Part shown: in pieces, positions 34,147 through 45,309 of the stretch
How positions within the stretch are numbered: position 1 is the first letter of the stretch
How the letters are laid out: each line of letters begins with the position of its first letter
Assembly: GCA_016808115.1 (NCBI GenBank)
Contig: JAEQBH010000287.1
Coordinates: 4,216,001 to 4,280,000, forward strand
DNA from: Tetrastigma voinierianum
Taxonomy: Eukaryota > Streptophyta > Magnoliopsida > Vitales > Vitaceae
Direction of reading: 5' to 3'
Length of the DNA: 64,000 bases
The notes under the pieces: model-generated
What the model saw: the letters and a program-made list of their open reading frames with translations, nothing else
Databases searched by the model: none
What the model was told of the DNA's origin: nothing
Program-made: the position numbers and the translations under genes

Positions 34147-35289
34147 AGTACATCTTCCTAAATCTAATCATTCAACTTCATTCTGGCTAAACTACAACTT
34201 CCTTTTCCAATTAGGGATTAGCATACCACAATGAATCTATCAGTGGTTGTTTGGGTTTGAATTTTTTTGTTGTGCTATTTTAATCAAGTAAAGAAGTTCA
34301 TTTTGATTATGCATTCAGCTCACAATAAGACAACACAACCATAATTGTTCTCAAGTCATTTTACCCAAACATGCTGCAGCAAGTAAACAATTTGATCCAG
34401 ATAGTTGATTTCTTCTTTATTCAACCAAGCAGATGACAAACTATGAAGCAAATAAAATTAATTAAAACACACCAATCAAGCAAAAACACAAATGAACACA
34501 AAATTTTTGCACAAATCTTTATTTTATTAAGAGGAATGGGCTTTGAATACAAAGAGGATGAGGAATTGGAGATTTAGTTTGGAGAGAAAACAGAATACAA
34601 GGGTTTATCTTCTTCTTTTGTAGGATTTGGAAGTTTTAAGGTTTGGAGGTTCAAGGTTAAAGGTAGATAAAGATGGAGGGAACTTTGGAACAAGAGATGT
34701 CTGGCTTTTCTCCTGCTAGTGGTTCTTCTCTCTAAAAGAGGCAGTATTCATTTGTATACTCCACCAGGGTGACCAATTGATCTTGCCTATGAGCCAGATT
34801 ATTCACATATCCTTTAAGTTCAGTGAGCACATTGTGTATGTTCACTAAATTTGAATTCACACGATCGGGCTAATAAACCATAATTTATATGCCGTAGTTA
34901 TTATCCATCTAGCTCCTTGTCTCCTCTTCTCATGATCTTTCCAAATTCCTTGGATGGCTCTTTGTAAAGATATTTGAACCCCTCTATACAGGCTTATCTT
35001 TGGCTGTCTTCTCTCTCTTTTCTAAAAGATTGACCATCTTCCTCCCTTTCTGGTATTCATTGTCAGAAGGTATTTACTTTTGAGTCCAAGTGCTGCATTA
35101 GTGCTCTTTCTCCTTTCTATTTCCTCTTTCCATTCTCGTCTCTTTATTGAGCATTTGTTCCCATTGTGTTCTCTTCCTTACGAAATCGGCCTCCGAAATT
35201 CCTCTACGATCTTCTATTCTTTAACACATTTCTCTCTCCTTCATTTCCTTCTTCATTGACAACCAGAATATCCATAATCTCTGCATTTC
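34147..35289. other. AT-rich stretch, no confident gene
   Basis: It lies between LARD-2 and the recognisable part of the minus-strand 'plant transposon protein' pseudogene. Minus-strand reading of 35290-34700 gives Lys/Glu-rich broken frames that may be the decayed C-terminal tail of that gene. 34147-34700 shows nothing I can assign; it could include the displaced remainder of element I. Confidence 0.35.
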
Positions 35290-36114
35290 CTTGATTGCTC
35301 CTGGAACATTACGCTGGATTCGGAAAAAGTTTCCACTTACATCGGGGAGGAGAAGAATCAATCAGGTCAGCTATTTGGGATATGTTCCATCTCCAATTGT
35401 TCCTCTTCTTCTTCTTCTTGCTCCTTTGCAACTTCCACAATTTCCATTTCTTTCCTCTTTATGCTTTTTGGTCCTTTGATCACCCCTATCAGTGTTAGGG
35501 GAGAAACCTTAGAATAGATTTCTTCATAACCATATCCACTTTAACTCTGACGAGATGCGAGCAGATTATTCTTTGGATTGGGGATTAGTCACTACCTTCT
35601 TGTGGAGCTCACGTACATGTGTCAATTATTTTCCCCACATCAAACTTGTATCCCTTCAGTAACGCATACAAAATGATGGCTTCCTGCTCCCTTATTGTGC
35701 TCAGATGCTTTGTTGGAATTATAATAGAGGCTATGAAATAAAACCACACCTTGGCTATTACATTGGTAGGCCTCATTTATGGATTCATGGGGATTTTTCT
35801 TTGTAGAGTTCCACTTCCCCTTTCTAGCTATTAGGAAATCCATGATCTTCTCATGGTTGGGTTCCTTGAGCAGTTTTTTGTACTTAGATCCATTCTTAGG
35901 ATCTTTGATTTGGAAAACTTCATTGATCCTTTCATGGCCCATGGAAATCCATATACCTCTTACCTACACTGAATCTTCTTTCATCTATGTCATGTTGGCA
36001 TAAAATTCCCTGACTACTATAGCAAACCTAAGTGGTTTGTGTGTGCAGAACAAGCTCCAGCCCCTTTTTTCGATTATCTCTGCAAAGGGTGAGATGAATT
36101 TACCCAACCCCCTT
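35290..36114 (-). pseudogene. 'Putative plant transposon protein' domain, C-terminal part, split by a solo LTR
   Basis: Minus-strand reading from 36114 gives GLGKFISPFAEIIEKRGW, VVREFYANM, VRGIWISMGHERINEVFQI, then an open frame (35942-35640) with FLIARKGKWNSTKK and weakly LFHSLYYNSNKASEH, GYKFDVGKIID (about 35645-35610) and finally a Glu-run tail (KEQEEEEEEQLE, about 35430-35395). These follow in order the domain that annotation pipelines call 'putative plant transposon protein', a retroelement-associated protein of unknown activity with KRGW, REFYAN, VRGKWV and a KW...ARVWHHFL-like core. Several stops and shifts break it. The gene continues at 38570. Confidence 0.65.
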
Positions 36115-38569
36115 TGTAGCACCCCTTTCTGCTTCACGACTGATTGGCGGATCGAACGATTGCAGGATGCTGAATTTAATTCTTTTGTTTTTATTAAATT
36201 TTCTTTTCAAAATGTATCGCGACGAATCCGACCGGCTTGAATGCGGATCGAAGCCAAGCGGTTTACTTCGACCGTTTTCATTTATCTTATCGAAACATTT
36301 TATTTACATCATTTCATTTTAGAGTCTTCATTTACATGGAAGCATTTCAAATGATGACCCATATATTCTTTATACAATTCATTTCTAAACCAACATATCA
36401 TGCCTTTACAAAATGATATCTGAAAAATTGATTCGAGTTGACTCTTTTGTTCACAAAATGCCACATGTTCAAAAAAAAGAAATGATATGCATGTAGAAGA
36501 GTTATATACTTATCTTGCCGCAACTTGTTCTATGACTCTTATTAGCTACCGATCTTGTCTTCTTTCTGTTTTACTCGAAACCTGCTCATAGATAAAAACT
36601 AAACGCTAAGCATTTTCATGCTTAGTGGTTCTATACAGGTCTATTCCAATTTTCAGTTTAGCATGACATGCATTTATCATAAAACCATGTCTTTTATATC
36701 AAACTATACTCATGCTTATTCATTTTTGCATGCTTTCACTTTACAAATCATTGATCATATCAAATATGCATTTTCACATGCAACAAATCATTCGACAATT
36801 CAATTCATGAGACTTAAGCACATAGAGATATGTTTGATTTCATCCCATTTACACTCATCGAGTTAGTTATTTCACTTTGTCTGTACAATTCACATTCATG
36901 AAAGTTTGTTCGATTGAATCCACATCGCTTTTATCATTCGGTAATGTGCTTACACATTTAACAATTTCTATCTTCCATTATGCGGGATCTTGGAGTTAGT
37001 TGCATCCGCGGCCCGGGACATTTCTTGATACCGTAGACCATCATGATAATCCGGGTGGTGCATCTTGCCAAGTGGGACATTGGACAATTTCGGGTTGCCT
37101 TTATGACGGATTCAATTGGTGAATCCAGCCATGTTAGTCGTTTGGTATATCGATTCAATTCAAGATGTCAAGAATTGACCAATTCGTTTACAATTCGATT
37201 AATCTTTCACAAGCAATTACTTGTCAAACATTTCAATTATCACATTTTCAAATCCATATATGCACTTTAATATCATTATGCCCTCATTCCATAAGATCTA
37301 CATATTTATTTGATTAACTACCAAAACACTTGGCAGAAATAAGGATAGAGGTTAGTGAGTAATAAGAAAATTTGTCGAAACTTCGTTTCCTTATGATCAC
37401 GAGTCCTAGGTTAAAGTGATACACACAAATCTGATCAATAAAATTACACCACTCTTAGTGGATAAACAATTATTAAACATTTTATTGAATAATTAAGGCT
37501 TCGATTAGCGGTTTTGGGTTAGGAGCATAAGTACATGAAGACGAGAACTAACCAAAGGCGGCGAAGCTTCGTAAGGTAACAGGTATAATACATTTTCATT
37601 GTTTGTCCTTATTTGAACCCCATTAATCATTTATTGGGTCCTTAATCTGTGTTCTTAAAACAGAACTTTGAACAAAAATCAGAAATTTGCTCTCGATGAA
37701 ACAGATGTCTCATGTGACATATTTACCCAACCTTTATGATGTAGAAAATCTATGTTGTAGTGTACCGAGGGGTTCCATTTGGCACCACGGCCTGCGCTGG
37801 CGGAGACATCCGCAACTAACGGCGTAAGGCTCTGGCCGCGCCGTGGGTTCCCTACGATGTGGCGTGCGCTGAGAACTGATGTTACTTGATTTTCCTTTTT
37901 GCAATTTTCTCAAAAAATCACTCAAAATATAAAAACAAATCATGGGAATCACCTCCAATCTTGTTCTAAAGTCATCTAAACCAACCATGAGGCAAGCCCT
38001 TTGATGTGATTAGTTTCCTATGGCTCCCATTCAAAGAAATCCCTGAGGGTTTGGTTCTTACCTTGAAATCTCACCTTGAAGCCTTCAATCTCTTAGCTAC
38101 GATCATATGCCAAAATAGGAAGATCTAGCACCAATCACTTCCTTCAAGCGACTTTCTCTTTCCTCTCACCTCTATGTTTCTCGATAGACCACTTAGACCA
38201 CTTTTGGTCTTTAAGCTATTTCCTTAAAGCCTTGTTTGGCTTACACTATAATCCTTTCTCATTTTGTTTGGCATTTTAACTCTTCATTTCACTGTTTGTT
38301 TCATTCACTTGGCATTTAAGCTGTTCTCATTTAGACCCTTGGGTCCTCATTTACATTCCAATTGCCTTTTCACTTTGGTTAATTTCCGTGTTCAATAAAT
38401 TTCTCATTTTAGCATATAATATTTAATCATATGCTCACATATTCATTTCACTTTTCACGATTTAACAATTTATCAGTTTTCCCGAAAAAACCCAAGTTTG
38501 GCTCAATTCATACCCGGAATATATAATCAAATTATTATAAAAATTATAGGGTATTTTTGGGGTTTTACA
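36115..38569 (-). mobile_element. Solo LTR, 2,455 bp, with perfect 5-bp target duplication
   Basis: The minus strand starts TGTAAAACCCCAAAAATACC and ends ...AAAGGGGTGCTACA, so it has TG...CA termini. CCCTT flanks both sides (36110-36114 and 38570-38574). No primer site, internal region or second LTR adjoins it. The interrupted reading frame picks up on both sides. A start of TGTAAAACCCC and an AT-rich first 200 bp are typical of chromovirus-type (Tekay/Del-like) Ty3/gypsy LTRs; that subgroup label is tentative. Short frames within it, including the GC-rich 37740-37988, are not genes. Confidence 0.88.
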
Positions 38570-38820
38570 CCCTTTCTCCTATAGCCTTTATTTAGCAGTT
38601 CTTCTCGGAAGGAGTAGGCTATATACGAAATAGGCGCTCATACGTCTTTAGACTCTTCATCTTTTTGGCTCTGCTTTGTTCAACTCTTTTCTTGCTTTTC
38701 ATTACTTTTGAAATTTTGGGTTTGTTTCTCTTCTGCGCCACGGTTACGCCCGTTTAGGTTGTTTTTGCTCTGAGTTCTGGAATGAACCTCCACTTCACCT
38801 GCTGCATATTCTGCCATCAT
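38570..38820 (-). pseudogene. 'Putative plant transposon protein', N-terminal part
   Basis: Reading leftward from an ATG near 38818 (MMAEYAAGEVEVHS...), a Lys/Arg/Asn/Gln-rich low-complexity N-terminus is followed, after a stop and shift, by SFREELLNKGYRRKG, which joins the GLGKFISPF segment across the solo LTR. Such basic N-terminal tails before the domain are usual for this protein. The 200 bp upstream contain a TATA-like site and the palindrome array, in the same orientation. Confidence 0.5.
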
Positions 38821-39019
38821 CTCACTGAGATTTGGGACTAGGTTTTGGGGTTCTGCTATGGATGAGATCTGAGTTTAGGGTTTAGGTTCTTTGAATTCTA
38901 GGGTTTTGAGATGTCGAAGAGATGAAGAGAGAAGAAATTTGGTGAGAGTATGAATGATGTGAAGCAATTGGAAGAAGGTGGCCTTTCAATTTTGGAGAGC
39001 ATCTCTTGAGTTGAATGCT

Positions 39020-39032
39020 GATAAATAGATGT
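39020..39032 (-). promoter_or_regulatory. TATA-like site upstream of the plant transposon protein gene
   Basis: The minus strand reads CATCTATTTATCA about 200 bp upstream of the candidate ATG and 15-25 bp downstream of the palindrome array. The match to a canonical TATAAATA is imperfect (TATTTAT). Confidence 0.4.
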
Positions 39033-39046
39033 GTTTCTCTTCGTTT

Positions 39047-39523
39047 GTTGCGACAATTAATGATTAGGTCCGCAATGATAACCTTTAGACAAGCGTAAAT
39101 TTATCTCATGAACCTTCATATTAAAATTTTCACCCAGCCTTTATTATCAAAACATTCATGTCGCGACAAACTTTAAGGTTATCTACAGGTTACAATCCTG
39201 TTGTGACAAGAGAAATATTGTCACGACAAAAATTTGCTTTATAGACATAAAGGTATGTCTTGACATTGAGAAAAATGTCACAACATTCTTTTCAATCATT
39301 CAATTTGAGATTGTGTTGCAACATTCTAACTTTGTGTTGCGACATAAATTCTTTTCAATTTAGGTCAAAATTATTTATGATTTAAACATAAAGGGAAGTA
39401 TTTGTGATTCTTTTTCAACATTGTGCCTAAAAGTTTGTTGCAACATGGAAATCAAGGTCACGACAAGCTTTTCATCTTGTTGCAGTAAGTGATGTAGCGA
39501 CCTAATTTTCAAGTGTTGCAACA
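39047..39523. repeat. TGTCGCGACA palindrome array upstream of the plant transposon protein gene
   Basis: An exact copy lies at 39159, with decayed copies at 39047, 39199/39219, 39256/39276, 39314/39335, 39436/39456 and 39493/39514. Six pairs have 20-21 bp spacing in under 500 bp, the most regular set in the window. Confidence 0.82.
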
Positions 39524-40018
39524 AAAATTTGATTCCTCAAATGTCTACAAGTTTAAACTACCTTCCAATTCATCACCGCTTTTTATTTCACCTTTTACTT
39601 GATGGAGTTCATTAATGAATTAAATGTAGAAACATTTATATAATAAAATTATCATTCATCAAATAATAATAAAATCTTCATCATACCAATCAATCATTTT
39701 AAGCACTTAGCATGAAAGTTGTCTAATTCATTAGGATCTAAAATCATCAAGAAATTTCTAAAAGCTTCAACTATGCATTGTTATCTATAACAAATTTAGA
39801 GATAGAAATACTCCCCTTATGGCTAATTCTTTTTAATTCGATTTGAGCGATGCTTTTCAAACAACATGATTCTAGTTTCATGCTCACCATCCTGACATAA
39901 AAACTTATTTTACTTAAATGATAAGAATTTACTAACTTCAACTCTAACACAATCAAAGTAAACTTCCAAAATCATAAAAGTAATCAATAACATCTAAGTT
40001 AACAAAAATAAAGACTAT
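39524..40018 (-). other. Probable LTR start and 3' region of relic J, unresolved
   Basis: AT-rich sequence between the palindrome array and the C-terminus of integrase J. By position it should hold the U3 start and polypurine tract of the element to which the array belongs, but I cannot identify a clean TG start or purine tract. The open frame at 39771-39956 has no recognisable features. Confidence 0.3.
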
Positions 40019-41357
40019 TGCAAGGTTTTCAGAAGCTATCAAGTTCCAATGTCCTTAGCTATTTAGGTAATAGAGTGTCTTGGTTGATGTTCTTCCTCTC
40101 TTTTCCAAATGGATGCACTCCTTCATGCTTCCTCCAAGATAATGCTTTAATCTCTAACCGTTTACGCCCAAAATTCACCTCAGTTAGATCTTCAAAATGC
40201 ACACTCCAAAGAAAGGGTGTACTTGCTACCATTAAGCCGGACCACTCCATCTTGACTTGATTTTCTGGAAAGAACTTTAGCACAAAGTTGTAAAATTGTT
40301 CTCACGCACTTGAATTATCTCTTAGATCTTTTGGTCATGCCACCTCTTGATCTTTTCTTTCATGGAGTGCGGCATTGTCATAAGCTTCATTTCGACTCTT
40401 CCGATTAAATTTCATTTTGGAGTAGTCTCTTTTTTCCTTTGAAACGAAAGTCACGATTTATTTTTTGTTATTTTACCAACTGTATTCTAGTTCTAAGGGA
40501 GATGAGGTTTCTATATACAATTTTGGCAGGGACATTCAATATTTGGGAGTTTATGCTTGGAGTTCTATAGCCAGTCATCGTCGGTTTATAGACCAGTCCT
40601 TTCTACTTGCATTAACTGTTTTCTCTAAAATTTTCTTGATCTCCCTATTGGAAATTTCAGCTTGTCCATTTGATTGAGATGTCATGGTAATTAGATGTTT
40701 GATTTATATCTGGGTCATGAGGAATTTTGCAAAACTTTATTTGCAAATAGCTTCCCTAATCATTGATGATGATTGTTCGATTTGCTCCCAGTCTGTTCAA
40801 AATGTTTTGCTGTATAAACTGACCAACATGATGGCATCATTTACTTAGAACAAGTTATTCTTCACCCACTTGGATATAATCCATATAGGAGGATGGCATA
40901 TTGCCAAATGATGATGGGAAAGGTCCATAAAGTCTATTCCCATACATAAAAATGCGCACCCTGAAGATTCCTTGGGGCATTTCATTTCAATATACATAGT
41001 TTCTCATTCTGCAGAATCACAATGTTTTACCCATTCAAGCAGTGCTGAATAGGAGTAGGCCCGATAAAATCCTAATTGGAGAATTTTCTGGGCTGTCTTG
41101 TCTCCTGCAAAGTGTCCTCCATATGGTGATGCATGACATTTCTCCATAATGCCACATTGTTCTATTTCTGGAAAACATCTCCTTATGATCATATATGCTA
41201 CTCTTCTATACAGTAGTGGATCATCCCATATATACAATCTGCAATCAGTTCTCAATTTCCTCCTTTGCTGGTAGATGAATTCAAATGGCATGACTCCATA
41301 AGCTAAGTAATTTCCTGATATCACATACCGAGTCGACATGCGATAGCATAAATACAA
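40019..41357 (-). pseudogene. Athila-type integrase, relic J
   Basis: The open N-terminal part (41357-41004) reads FIYQQRRKLRTDCRLYIWDD, PLLYRRVAYMIIRRCFPE, EKCHASPYGGHFAGDKTAQKIL, EWVKHC, the zinc-binding region with its preceding domain. Core pieces follow in several frames: TLWTFPII (WGIDFMGPF counterpart), TAKHFEQTG, LFANKVLQNSS, HLNQMDKLKF. The C-terminal part (40283-40059) gives LKFFPENQVKMEWSGLMV, matching the usual SRLKLFPGKLRSRWSGPF, then VHFEDLTEVNFGRKRL. Stops are frequent, so it is non-functional. It is a different copy from element H's integrase, which lacks this half. Confidence 0.82.
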
Positions 41358-41369
41358 CTACATCATCGA

Positions 41370-41820
41370 GAAAATTTATGCTATCTCACATTCGCCTTTT
41401 GTTCAACATTCTCTCTTAATCTAAAACGTGATCTACTATGCATTGTCACTACCATTTATTTTGATGTAGATCAAACTCTTTTAACATTAGCACCACCTAT
41501 TCAGTCTTGGTTTGGCATCTTTCTTTTACCATTAAAGATATTTAGTACATGTCAATGTGTATTACAACATGGGACCCCGATATATAAGGCCTATATTTTT
41601 CACAAGCAAATCTAACTACATAATCTCCTTTCACGTAGTGGAACTCTCTTATGCCACATTGAATGTTGCTAGCATAGTATATGGCATGAATATCTTTTCC
41701 AGTTCTATTACGATACAACTCATTGCATAATCGGCATCACACATATTTCAAATCATTATTTTAATTGTCAACATAATGGGAGTTGATACTATCTGGTTGA
41801 TTACTTTGACACAACAGTAA
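41370..41820 (-). pseudogene. Athila-type RNase H, relic J
   Basis: The minus strand encodes, with shifts, FEIC-CDADYAM (first catalytic region), KDIHAIYYASNIQ, FACEKYRPYISGSHVVIHID and KDAKPRLNRW, the normal RNase H order just upstream of integrase. It is broken by stops. It ends at 41820, where an E-family fragment on the opposite strand begins. Confidence 0.72.
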
Positions 41821-42112
41821 ATTGGGACCCTGAATAAAGATTCGAGTCTTTAAAAAAATAGAGAAAAGAAAAAGAAAAATAAGAGAAAAGAAAAAAAAAT
41901 TATGACACTTTGCCTTGAAGCAGAGCCTGTCAGGGGTATGTGGCGAGTCTTTGGCTTAGATCTTTAAAACCAATTGGTGGGAGTCAGGCTTTTGTGCTTG
42001 TTACATGCAGATGAATAGGTGGAGTTTATAGTGTGAGTGCTAAAGTTTGAACTCATTAAAAGTGCAGCAGTGAGCACAGAATTAGTGGTTGAGAATCCTT
42101 ATGACGATTAAT
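41821..42112 (+). repeat. E-family internal fragment, left part
   Basis: It contains purine-rich A/G runs (41850-41898), GGTGGGAGTCAGGC, GAATAGGTGGAGTTTA and GTTGAGAATCCTTATGAC, which in reverse complement match the internal region of element E (18900-19140) and in direct orientation LARD-2 (32120-32290). It is cut at 42112 by LTR F2 and resumes at 44555. Confidence 0.6.
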
Positions 42113-42351
42113 CGATGAGCTTAAAGTCATCTCTTTTTAGTCCATTTTTAATTTGATTTTTCGATTCAAAATTGAATAATTAATATCACGAATTATGGAA
42201 GAAACTCGCAATTTGTCATTAAGCGAGGAAGGAAGCGAAAAGCGGTAGAAAAATCACGAAATAAGTGGATAAAAATACGGTCGAATAGTGAGCCGAGAAA
42301 TGGAAACAAGCCAGTGAGTCATTGATGCGATGGTGGAGTACGGTCGATTCT

Positions 42352-42961
42352 GGTCGCGACATCGGGAAGATTAAAGGAATTTGATCACGGTCGCGGCGGG
42401 GGATCTGGCGTAAGCGGTGAGAAGAAGCGAAATTAAAGAGTGATGTATCGCGGCGGGTGCGATCGGCGACATCATAAACAACGGTCACAGCTTCGACCAT
42501 CAAGTGATGTAAGCGTGAGAAGGCGATGTCGACACGAAGTCTGACCAATTGATACCGTGATTATGGATGAAGTCGAGACATCCGCGAAGACATGCGAGAG
42601 GCTTGGCCCAGTGAGTTGATGTCGACGCGAGAAGCGCCCATTATGACGGAGTTAATTTACTTGATGTCGCGGCGAGAAGAGCGATGTCGCGACACCCTGG
42701 TAACCGTTAGAAGAGTCTGAGAAATTAGATGTCACGTTGTCGGGGAACACTCGTTGAAGATGCGATTATAAGAGCTAAAGTGTGACAAGAGAAGCGAAGT
42801 CGCGACATCAACGATCCTCCCGAAGCAGGCGAGGCTCGGCTCGATGTCGGGACATCAAGAGCGACCATCTCTGGCTGATAACCCGAGGTGATGTCGCGAC
42901 ATGAGTATAGATATCGCGACATGGAAGGTACATCACAAATAAGAAAGAATGTCGTGACATG
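42352..42961. repeat. TGTCGCGACA palindrome array, LTR F2
   Basis: Sites include GGTCGCGACA (42352), TGTCGCGGCG/TGTCGCGACA (42665/42685), AGTCGCGACA (42798), TGTCGGGACA (42845), TGTCGCGACA/TATCGCGACA (42892/42912) and TGTCGTGACA (42952). Two pairs are spaced 20 bp. This array keeps more intact CpGs than G1 or the array at 39047-39523. Open frames on the minus strand here exist only because of the repeats. Confidence 0.82.
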
Positions 42962-43030
42962 AGCGGTGACACAGGCTGTGTACTGAAATCCACAATGAGT
43001 CACACATTGGGTTTAGAAGACCCAATGAAA

Positions 43031-43040
43031 TATAAATAGA
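43031..43040 (+). promoter_or_regulatory. TATA box of LTR F2
   Basis: TATAAATAGA, 70 bp downstream of the last palindrome. R-region transcription would start about 30 bp further on, before the TTTTC repeat. Confidence 0.75.
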
Positions 43041-43107
43041 AAGCTACCCAATTGAAAGCATAGAGTCGGGGCGCATGGAAGAGATCAGTAGCTAGGCTTC
43101 ACTTTTA

Positions 43108-43142
43108 TTTTCTTTTCTTTTCTTTTCTTTTCTTTTCTTTTC
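43108..43142 (+). repeat. (TTTTC)n microsatellite in LTR F2
   Basis: Seven uninterrupted pentamers just downstream of the TATA box, in what would be the R/U5 region. F1 has only a short pyrimidine stretch at the equivalent position (about 327-362). Confidence 0.85.
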
Positions 43143-44554
43143 TGTTCGTCATTTTAGAACAGATTGTTTCTCGTATTTTCTTTTCTTTTTCGTTTTGTTT
43201 TGTTTGGATACGAATGTTGCTCACGTTGAGCTGAAGTTGAATACTGCAAAAATCAATTTCTTTTCAAGTTACTGCAGGCATTATGGAATTTGAGACAAAT
43301 TACGAAGTCGATTATTTCGATTTCGATACAATAAGTTACTATTGATCAGTGGAATGTTGTAGTGCGTAATTCAGTAATCGAGGAACTCAGCCTCAGAAGA
43401 AGCGTTTTAGTTAAGTGATCTTTCTGTAGTATTTTCAGTATCTTGTTCATTTCGGTTCTGAATTTACTTGAATTATTGGTTTGTGATTTTTGATGCGAAT
43501 ATCGGTTTCTTATACCGTCGAAATTGCGTCGTACCACGATTTCGAGTCCTCTACAGTGACACGGGAAGACCCAATCAGGGTTAGCGTATAGTTCTTTGAA
43601 GGGTATACTAACCTATTTATTAGGGATCAGTTAAACTGCAAGTTCACTTAGATAAATCCTCTTGCCTTCTCACTTGAAGTAAAGAGCAGGTTGAGCGACT
43701 TATCTATTTAAACAAGCGAGAGATTTCACCTGATTTGGATAGTGAGGCCAATCCAGGTGTTAGTGAGATCTAATCAAAGGAAGGTTGATCTATTCTAATT
43801 TCGAGGAAGAGTAATTTGGAAGTTATATCCTTTGCTTGGTAGATAACTTGGGAGGCTAAGGTGTACAGGTCACCAAAGGGTATGAAGTATTGAAAGAAAA
43901 ATACCGGATTAAGGAAGTTCTTGTTAAAAGTAGTTATCTAAATCCACTGTACAGTCGAGAGAATCGGGAAAAATGAGATAACGAAATGTGGAGTGTGGAG
44001 AGATCAATTTGTATTCTGATTACCTTGAATTGATTTTGAACTTGAGATAATCGAAATTCAATCAATATTCACTATCACAGGGTGATGGATTTCCTACAAT
44101 TTGTTCTCTTGATGTATGTGTCTCTTTTATGATAATTGTTTAGTATTCATTTCTTGTTATAGAACTTAGTTTTACCTTCATTCATTTATTTGGAGTTTAT
44201 TCTAATTTTCATTTTCTTAGATTTAGTTATTTCCATTTCTTATTTGAACAGATTATCAGCGATGGTCGAATAGTATGAATTTTGAGTGGTCGGGGTAGTT
44301 GATTTGCAAAAGTCTTGAGGATCTCGTGGGATCGATATACGGACTTAAATCCATTTTGTGCTTGTCGGCACATTGCACTTGCAGAATATCAAACCAAAAC
44401 CAAATTTTGAACATGATTTATTTTAAGAGATTGGTGGGTTATATAGTGTAAGGATGAAACCAAGTTTAATCTTTATTCTTTGGGGATTAAACCAATCGCT
44501 GGTAATAGTGTCATAAATTTGTATATGTGTTTCCATTGAATACATCAGCAATAT

Positions 44555-45032
44555 CCTAAACCTTGTAATTGGTTAAGTCATCGATGGAACCAGATTATGG
44601 ACAATTGTGAATTCAATACCCTCAGCATTGCACCCCTACAAAAAAAAAAAGGAAGTTGTAGAATAAAAGTGGGTCCTAGTCTATTGAGGTTGGTTAAACT
44701 GGTAGGTTTAGACAAGAGCTAGGTTTGGGGGGGAGAGAACAGTTTAACAAACTATTTTTGAAACCTAATCAAGTTAAACACTTAGGTTTTTGTGGAAGGC
44801 ATCAGGTTGGTTATCTAGGAGTTGAACCCCTTTGGATACTTGATTTTGCATAGCATGCAGTCTTCATGAGATAGTTGTTGGGCAGGATTTTGGTGACTCT
44901 TGTTGAAGGTTGTGCATTATCCCCTCTTTTTTTTTTAAACATCATTTTTGTGGACATATAGCTGATCTTGTTTTTGTTTACTTTCTTCTTCCTTCATTGC
45001 TAAGAGACTAGCGATGTGTTGGTTGGGGGAAG
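44555..45032 (+). repeat. E-family internal fragment, right part, with polypurine tract
   Basis: It resumes the E-type internal sequence after LTR F2 (CCTAAACCTTGTAATTGG...) and ends TTGGTTGGGGGAAG at 45032, a polypurine tract directly before an LTR start. It includes a G run at 44728-44736 and a T run at 44929-44938. Confidence 0.65.
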
Positions 45033-45309
45033 TGATTACTACCCAAATAGTGTTTTTTACACTCTGATTACTACATGTTTTAAGCAATTTTTGCGTAGTG
45101 ATCAACCTAATTAACCGGGTTGGCATGTCAAGGACCTAGCTATGCTACTGATCATATTTTATGGAGAATTTTGTACTTTTCATGCGATTATGCGAGGTTA
45201 GAGTCGGCTCAATCACGAGGAGGAATTCAAGTTGGAAATGGGAATATTTATGGGACAATGTGCTTCCTTCCATTTGGACCACATGATTCACGTGTGTATG
45301 TGGCTGTAA
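45033..45309 (+). repeat. E-family LTR, 5' fragment, plus strand
   Basis: It starts TGATTACTACCCAAATAGTG after the polypurine tract, matching the first part of E1. It breaks off at about 45309, where an E-family LTR in the opposite orientation begins. Confidence 0.7.

Larger units (their letters stand above)
42113..44554 (+). mobile_element. LTR F2, about 2.44 kb, TGTCGCGACA family, apparently solo
   Basis: It starts CGATGAGCTTAAAGTCATC, aligned with the TGATGAGTCTTAAACTCATC start of LTR I1, with the first T changed. It ends near ...CATTGAATACA at 44554. It carries the palindrome array, a TATA box at 43031, a pyrimidine microsatellite and U5 blocks matched by F1. No internal region adjoins: E-family sequence lies on both sides. 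A convincing target duplication is not visible. Confidence 0.72.

Noticed and set aside
37734..37988. GC-rich 84-codon frame as a possible gene or CpG-island promoter
   Set aside because: It falls inside the solo LTR with defined ends and target duplication, so it belongs to the LTR.
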